A DNA stretch of 64,000 nucleotides, from NCBI RefSeq assembly GCF_009905375.1, contig NC_133650.1, positions 146,586,567 to 146,650,566 on the forward strand, given 5' to 3'. Positions 58,595 through 64,000 of the stretch are shown one piece after another. The notes beneath the pieces are model-generated. The model worked only from the letters and a program-made list of their open reading frames with translations, had not been told where the DNA came from and made no database searches. The translations under genes were made by a program, and so were the position numbers. This stretch comes from Apium graveolens (taxonomy: Eukaryota > Streptophyta > Magnoliopsida > Apiales > Apiaceae). Position 1 is the first letter of the stretch; every line of letters begins with the position of its first letter.

Positions 58595-59328
58595 CCGTTT
58601 CCTGGCTGTGGTTCTCATGGTAGGCATCTTGATTCATTATTGTGTTGTGTCAATTTAAGAAAATAAGTGTGAGCTATAATGACCAGCATAATAATGTATA
58701 GTATGAAATTGACTATATGATAACTTACGTAAAACATCATATATGATACTTATGTTTTATTCAAAATTAGTTTTCCCTTGGTGATACACACCTTCTATGA
58801 AAACAATTCTTTAGGGGATTTTATTATCCTACGAATACCTTACTAGTAAACCTAGCACCTAGGCTTGGGTTACGGTATTGCATCACAATTCCAATTGGAA
58901 GAATTAGGACACTCGTTGGAGCCACCGCATATGATGATCAGTCATAATACGATAATAGTAAACTTTTCTACTAGTAGAAGGACGACACCTTCGTATCCCG
59001 GTTATCATCCTTGCCGCATTCGGGCTACGTATCCCATTTTTGGGTATACACATACTTCACAAGTTCCTGAGTACATAGAGTACCTTCGCCTGCGATACCT
59101 CTGGTAGTCCATCTAGCACACATAGTACCAGAGTCTACCCCTCCCTTGTCCTTTTAAAAGAATTTTATCATATCTCGAGAACTCGAACCACATCGAAGTT
59201 CCCCAAGCGTTTTACTTGTTGATAGAAACAATTTATCTTACTAAAATATAAATGTATATATATATACGTACTTCCAAAATTTTCGGAGGAAGTACTAAGG
59301 ATGTGAGTTGACCGTTGTTAACAGATGA
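58189..59328 (-). repeat. 5' LTR of element E, inner part
   Basis: 1140 bp of the LTR, closely matching 48564-49700 of the other copy, cut by F. ORF0 exon 1 is at 58595-58627 and TGATCAG at 58935-58941. No other gene. Confidence 0.93.
58595..58627 (-). CDS. ORF0 exon 1 (TARK-containing N-terminus), element E
   Basis: Eleven codons, MPTMRTTARKR, ending at a donor AAACGG|GTAGGA. Counting from Met, the TARK at residues 7-10 falls exactly on T6-A7-R8-K9 of histone H3. Position 4 has Arg where H3 has Lys. The N-terminal part is diverged. Phase-0 joining to 57996 keeps the frame. The same exon in the 3' LTR keeps MPTMRTTARK but has lost the donor by an 11-bp deletion. An unspliced 66-residue frame (58427-58627) is the alternative. 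Confidence 0.5.
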
Positions 59329-62300
59329 TGTTACGACCGGCATTTTCGTGTAATATTATTTGTGGATTTGGTATAATATTAAAGTCGAAAGTAAATATGT
59401 TCTATGATTGTACGTTTGTGTTAGTGAGAATTTCTGCATTATAAAATTTTTATGTGTAGTAGATGATTTTTCAAAGAAAAAGTTTATTTATTTCCTTTAT
59501 TTTTGATTTATAAGGAATATTCTAAGCCTTGGAGAAATTTTCTTTTAAAAGATATTTTGTTCACAAATTTTGAAAGTGATTTTATAAAATCACTAAAAAT
59601 CCAAGTTATTTTATGGTATAAATTTTATAATTTTTGAACTTTTATTTTATTATATAAAAATAAATCCTTGAAAATTAGTTGCTTAATAATTATCAAATTA
59701 CATGGTTACCCTTGCATGCAAATTCTCTTCTATTCAACCAAGGGGCAAGGAAGGCATTTCCAACCCCACTCACTTTCATTCTACTAGCCACATTACCAAT
59801 TTGTCCTTGCATGCAAATCTACCTAATTATGTTGGAAGGTTATTATTGTAATTTCTCACATCCACTCACTTATGGGCAAATAAAAACCAAGTAAACATGA
59901 CAAACACACCACTTTCACTCCACCATTTCCACACTCCTCCTCCTTCCTCCCTCTCCTCTCGGCCCTTCCCCTCTCCTCTCGGGTTTTTAGCCGAAAACCT
60001 ACCCCCTCCCCTTTTCTTCATTCCTCATTCAAGCTCCCACCTTCCATACAAGTAAATATTACTTCCTATATCATGATCATATATAATTCAAAGAGTTTTG
60101 AGTGAAAAGTTTAAGTTTTAAGTTTGCATGTCAAAGTTTTAGTTGGAACTCAAAGTAGAATCTTGATTCTTATGGATTTCAGGTTATTTTTGAGAGGACT
60201 ACAAGGAATTGTGAAATGCCAAGTCTTGAGGAAGAGACTCTTGATGTTGAATGACCATTTACCTTCCAGTTCATTCGGCCATGACCTTGAGGGAGCCGAA
60301 TGAATGGTTCTTGAAAATATTTTGTTGCATTGTTTCATTTTTATGTGTTTTGGTGGTGATAACATAAATTTTGGATCAAAAACTTGATAAAACCCTTTGC
60401 ATGCTAAGTGCTCATCTAGATATAGCTTATGCTAGGCTTACATGTCGATTTCATGGTAGAATATATTTAGAAAATATGTTGCTTTGGTTTGTGAGACTCG
60501 AAGTCATGCATGCATGTAGATTTCTCTTGGAATGTTGGAAGATTTTAATCATTTGGAAAGATTTTGTTAGTAAGCTTTAATTTTCAGTAGGGATAAGGTA
60601 TTAATCTGGATTAATGCTCCTTGATATGTGGTAATAATTCGTATATATATTTTATAAGAATATATAACTTGTTGTTTTCAAAAACTTGATGACTTGTAAA
60701 TTGTGTAATGTGATTTCCTTTGTTTTTCCATGTTGCACCTTAGGTAAGGATGATCTCCACCAAGATTATTTTGAGTGTAAGGGAGTTAGTTCAGTAGATC
60801 ACCATAGTTAAGTCATGGTTTGGGTATTTGGGTCGTTGGTGGTTGAGTTTGTCAAGTAAAAACCTTGGAGAAAGGAGAGTCTTAGTTTCTGCAGAAAATC
60901 AGTTTAGTACCCTGAGGTTTAGAGTGAGTTTTGACCATGTCATTGATGTGAACATTGAGGCCCAAGCCACCAGAAGCTAGCATTAGGAGTTTATAAAAGG
61001 TTTTAGGTGTTGGTTGGAGGTTTGCAAGTCGTTTGGTTAGGTGCAGAAGTGGAATCACAAAATCTGTCCAGCAGGGGACAGTTTTGTTGCAACTTAGAAA
61101 TAGGAAGTTTTGACCATGTCATGGGTTGGCCCTCATTAGGCCCTGTTGGGCCTTAGTTAGAGGGAGTGTCAAAGAAGTTTTTTCCAGCCATAGTTTATAA
61201 AATATGAGTTAGAACCATGTGTCACAAGTTAGTTCAAGTTAGGGCGTTTTCTGCCCAGAAAAACAGGGGAACCATGGACTTTAAGCTTAGGCCCAAGGAG
61301 TCCCAAGCTAGGCCGTTGATCCAAATCAAGTTTGGGAGATGCCTTATGGTCAGAAGAGTCTAGTGTAAAAGTTTTGGAGGAAAACTTATAATTTAAGGGT
61401 GTCTAATGCACTCAAGAAACCATAGATGTCATTCTGAAATTTACTCCAGTGAGCACTTTAACTTATCACATAGTTTTAGAACACTTAGGAGTGAGATCTA
61501 GGTTGACCACTATGGTTTTAAGATAGTATAAAGTCAGTAGAGCAAAGGGCCCAAGTGAGGGTCAATGGGTTTTGAATAGTTTAGTAAAGGCACATCGAGT
61601 AAGGAAGCCAAAATTTGGAGACTTTGTCTAGTATAGCGACCTAGTGACTTAAGTTGTGAGTCGAGATCATCCAAGCCTAGTGTTGCATTATGGTGTGTGT
61701 GATATTATTTGGTATTAAAATATGATATGTGAGTATATGTGGCTATGTGTACGATCATATTTATAAGGTGAATATAAATTGCGTGCATATAGGCCTAAGT
61801 GCCATTTGTGTTGTAAGTAGGTTAAGTTGGTGAGATTATATTATAATGAGGATTATTATTATTTATGTAGGATCTCGAGACGAGGGTAAACTTGCCATAA
61901 AGGTCGAGTGAAGCTTCGAGTTGCTCCTACCAGCCAGACCAGGCCAGCCTTTCTCAAGGCAAGTGATTCAACCTGTCTTTCGTATTCACTACAAATAGTT
62001 CATATATATTGATGCGATTATCCTGAGTTATTTTGATATACTTGAACCAAGCGTATCTTAAGTTTATCTTTGAATTATATAGAAATGCCATGAACCCTCA
62101 AGTACGTATTGCAAGTAGATCAAAAGTCTTATCATGATAGTATATCAAAGTAATTGGAATGCCATAATAAAATAAAGAGTTGTTATAATACTTGATTAAT
62201 CCTCTTGATTAACATGCTAATGATTCCCAAAGTATTGATATCTCACCCTGATGCTTGAACCCCTATAGAACTTTACCTTGATACCTAAAAGCCAGATATT

Positions 62301-63346
62301 CATCAAAGTTGTCCATAATTGATTGATACCCCTCTTTATCACCCTAAAGTTTGGCAATCCTTTTATACCTGGAGCTAAAGATCATTTCTTCATACCTTAA
62401 CACCCTTAGTATTCTTGAAGCTTATCTTCTTGATGTACCAGCACTTGTACCTTGTCAAAAACCATTGCTTTAAGCCTAGTTTGGCATTACTCATTCATAA
62501 TATTCAATAGCCTTGCTAAATTTCCTTGTCCAAGTTTTTGTATATGGAAACCTTTCAGCTACCCTAATAGAGTAAAGTCTAGTGGATCATGGCCCTGAGA
62601 TTTAGTATCGTATTTCCAGTGTTTCAAGTTGATCTATAATCCCTTGATAAAAATGTTTACTGTTTAAAGAGATTTTGTTATAAATCGGCATCAGTTTTTG
62701 AAATGATTAAAATGTGGATTTCAGTCCCAAAGGGGGGTAAATGTTTTCTTTGAATAGTGGATCTGGACTGAGACGCGAGTCCTTTCCACATTTATACTGT
62801 AGGCTTAAAAGTTGCCTAGGGATCCCATTAATGTTCTAGAACCCAGCGAGGTTCGGGATTACTTCGCGGCTGATCACCGGCTGTAATCCGCAGCGTCATA
62901 AAATGATTTTGATTAAGATATGATTTTGAAAATATTTTGATACAAGCAAATGATGCCGTCACCCAAAGTTTTATCTCTTGTTATTATTGGTTATGTCTTC
63001 CCATTGTCATCCTTTAATTTATATCTCGATTTATGTTTTGTATCGTATTGTTTAGCACTTGTTGAGCATTTGGCTCACTCCTTGCTTTACCCTGATATTA
63101 CAGCTAGCAGCTATGGTTAGATTCAAGCAGACAGCACGTAAGACCTGTGACGCTGATGCGTATGTTCGAGCTCAGGTAGAATAAGAGATAGTTTTGTGTG
63201 AGGACTCGATATTAAAATCAGTTGTAATAGATGGTAGTGTTGGGCTGTTCTAAACCCTAAACTGTAAGATCTTGGATTTGGTTATGTTTACTTTTAAATA
63301 TTGTAATAGTTATATTTAATTTGTTGGTTAAGTTGGGGGTGTGACA
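59329..63346 (+). repeat. 5' LTR of element F (complete)
   Basis: 4018 bp, TGTTACGACC to GGTGTGACA. A TATA-like AAATAAAAACC near 59878 is followed by a strongly CT-rich leader (about 59930-60060); a second TATA-like TTTATAAAAGG is near 60990. CTGATCA is at 62870-62876, the hairpin TGAGCATTTGGCTCA at 63063-63077 and ORF0 exon 1 at 63113-63175. The small frame near 60371-60580 has a counterpart at 272-460 in A but is not open in B, and I do not call it. Confidence 0.95.
63113..63175 (+). CDS. ORF0 exon 1 (H3-tail-like N-terminus), element F
   Basis: 21 codons identical in protein to exon 1 of A (residues 2-11 VRFKQTARKT), with five synonymous differences: codons 7, 8, 10, 13 and 16. Donor CAG|GTAGAATAAG at 63176. 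An acceptor-like CCCTGATATTACAG lies 11 bases before the ATG, so a further, non-coding upstream exon is possible. With intact ATG, donor, acceptor and exon 2, this is the best copy for testing the gene model. Confidence 0.68.
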
Positions 63347-63485
63347 GGTTTTGGTATCAGAGCTATGGTTTAGAGTCCCTGGACATCCCAAATAGGTTAT
63401 AGAATTTATGTATAGGCTATAGATAATATGCGAGAGAGTAGGTTAAGTAAATTTATTATTAATACTCCTCTTATTGGTTTGTCAG
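63176..63485 (+). other. Predicted ORF0 intron crossing the LTR/PBS boundary, element F
   Basis: 310 bp from GTAGAA to TTGGTTTGTCAG, with a good pyrimidine-rich 3' end. It contains the LTR end and the PBS. Joining is phase 0. Confidence 0.58.
63352..63364 (+). promoter_or_regulatory. Primer-binding site, element F
   Basis: TGGTATCAGAGCT, five bases after the LTR end. Confidence 0.92.
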
Positions 63486-63842
63486 CAAAGGGCGCATTCC
63501 TCGACACCTTCTGGGTCGTACGACACTATTGCTTTCTCCGTGTATGCTGGGTTAAGGCGCGAGTTTGACATGCTTCAGGGCAAGTACGACCGACTGATAG
63601 ACCGACTGAAAAACGTGTACCCGGACAACCGAAACTATGAAGGGAAGCCCAATGAGAAGATGACTGCGAGACTTGAGACATTTGTTCAGTACGTCAACAC
63701 TAAGCTTGAGGAGATGCCAACGTACCGGGACCGCACCAGCCAGTATGTCAACCAGATGGTGGCAGATGAGCTCCAGAGTATTGTGAAGATGCTTCGAGAG
63801 GAGAAGACTACCAAGCCCCGTTCTGATGGAGTGGAGCCTTAG
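63486..63842 (+). CDS. ORF0 exon 2 (helical pre-gag protein), element F
   Basis: 118 codons plus stop at 63840-63842. Same layout as A: a short Ser-rich start, then a charged helical region (LRREFDMLQGKYDRLIDRL; TARLETFVQYVNTKLEEM; ADELQSIVKMLREEK). It ends Val-Glu-Pro, where A stops three codons earlier or so. No in-frame ATG at the 5' end. Substitutions against A keep the frame open and are mostly conservative. Function unknown; a coiled-coil self-association or partner-binding domain is my guess. Confidence 0.62.
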   Translation, partial: QRAHSSTPSGSYDTIAFSVYAGLRREFDMLQGKYDRLIDRLKNVYPDNRNYEGKPNEKMTARLETFVQYVNTKLEEMPTYRDRTSQYVNQMVADELQSIVKMLREEKTTKPRSDGVEP

Positions 63843-64000
63843 TTCTTTCCATTATTTACCTTTTCATGTTGTTGTACTATCAGACTTCGTAGAATTCCCA
63901 GTTGTTTCCTTTAAATAAGCATGTTATTCCTAGAATCAGACTTTGTCCTAATCCTATGTATTGTGACCTTTAAATTTCAAATATTATGCACTATCCTTCC
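63843..64000 (+). other. Spacer toward gag, element F
   Basis: Equivalent to the start of 3711-4034 in A. The window ends before the gag start codon. No gene seen. Confidence 0.5.

Larger units (their letters stand above)
48564..59328 (-). mobile_element. Element E: Tekay-type retrotransposon inserted in D
   Basis: A third chromovirus family, minus strand: 3' LTR 48564-52271, polypurine tract, gag-pol 52305-56939, ORF0 exon 2, PBS and 5' LTR from 58189, cut at 59328 by F. The LTR starts TGTAATAACTC and ends GGCACCACA/GGCGCCACA. It interrupts the env-like gene of D on the left; the matching right flank is outside the window. The gag-pol frame has many stops but apparently no frameshift. Confidence 0.92.
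59329..64000 (+). mobile_element. Element F: Tekay-type retrotransposon, 5' part (runs off window)
   Basis: Plus strand, same family as A and B. A complete 5' LTR (59329-63346), PBS, ORF0 and leader are visible; gag should start shortly after the window end. It inserted into E's 5' LTR after ...ACAGATGA, so the target duplication would be about GATGA. It has the cleanest termini and both ORF0 exons open, so it is the least decayed member here. Confidence 0.93.

Overview
The window is plant nuclear DNA made entirely of nested LTR retrotransposons. I find no host protein gene, tRNA, rRNA or CRISPR array. The LTRs are long (3.7-4.0 kb). The primer-binding sites match the 3' end of initiator-Met tRNA. 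The Ty3/gypsy polyproteins are Tekay/Del-type chromoviruses with a C-terminal chromodomain, and two Ty1/copia relics are SIRE-like with an env-like 3' ORF. Together these point to a repeat-rich eudicot, possibly an asterid such as an Apiaceae, but I cannot name the species.

Layout. 1-6412: element A (+), with most of an LTR, a pre-gag ORF, gag and a pol broken inside RT. 6413-26478: element B (-), same family as A, with a 3' LTR, a decayed gag-pol and a 5' LTR split by the copia element C (16830-23683, TSD TGGCA). B lies in the 3' LTR of element G. 26479-43905: element G (-), another Tekay-type family; its 3' LTR is split by a solo LTR H (27783-31431, TSD TTCGA) and its gag-pol by a hAT-type MITE (37000-37528, 8-bp TSD). 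43906-45564: an older LTR relic I and unassigned DNA with a 22-bp tandem repeat. 45565-48563: 3' part of a SIRE-like element D (-). 48564-59328: element E (-), a third Tekay-type family inserted in D. 59329-64000: element F (+), same family as A and B, inserted in the 5' LTR of E and running off the window.

The main discovery candidate is a two-exon pre-gag gene, called ORF0 here, in all three chromovirus families. Exon 1, with the only suitable start codon, lies inside the LTR about 230-440 bp before its inner end. It is followed by a GT donor. The intron crosses the LTR end and the primer-binding site, and an AG acceptor opens exon 2 upstream of gag. In A, F, E and G the exons join in phase 0. 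The N-terminus encoded by exon 1 resembles the histone H3 tail in exact register from the initiator Met: VRFKQTARKT in A and F, ARLRCTACKS in G and PTMRTTARKR in E, against H3 ARTKQTARKS. The five differences between A and F in exon 1 are all synonymous. Because these elements also encode a chromodomain, a family known to read methylated H3 tails, an H3-mimic protein acting in targeting or in evasion of silencing is a testable idea. This is inference from sequence alone.

Nearly every gag-pol copy is dead, through stops, frameshifts, internal deletions and nested insertions. F is the least damaged in the part that is visible. Insertion order from nesting: G before B before C; G before H and before the MITE; D before E before F. 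A was joined to B by a later rearrangement that removed the tip of B's LTR and the end of G's 3' LTR.
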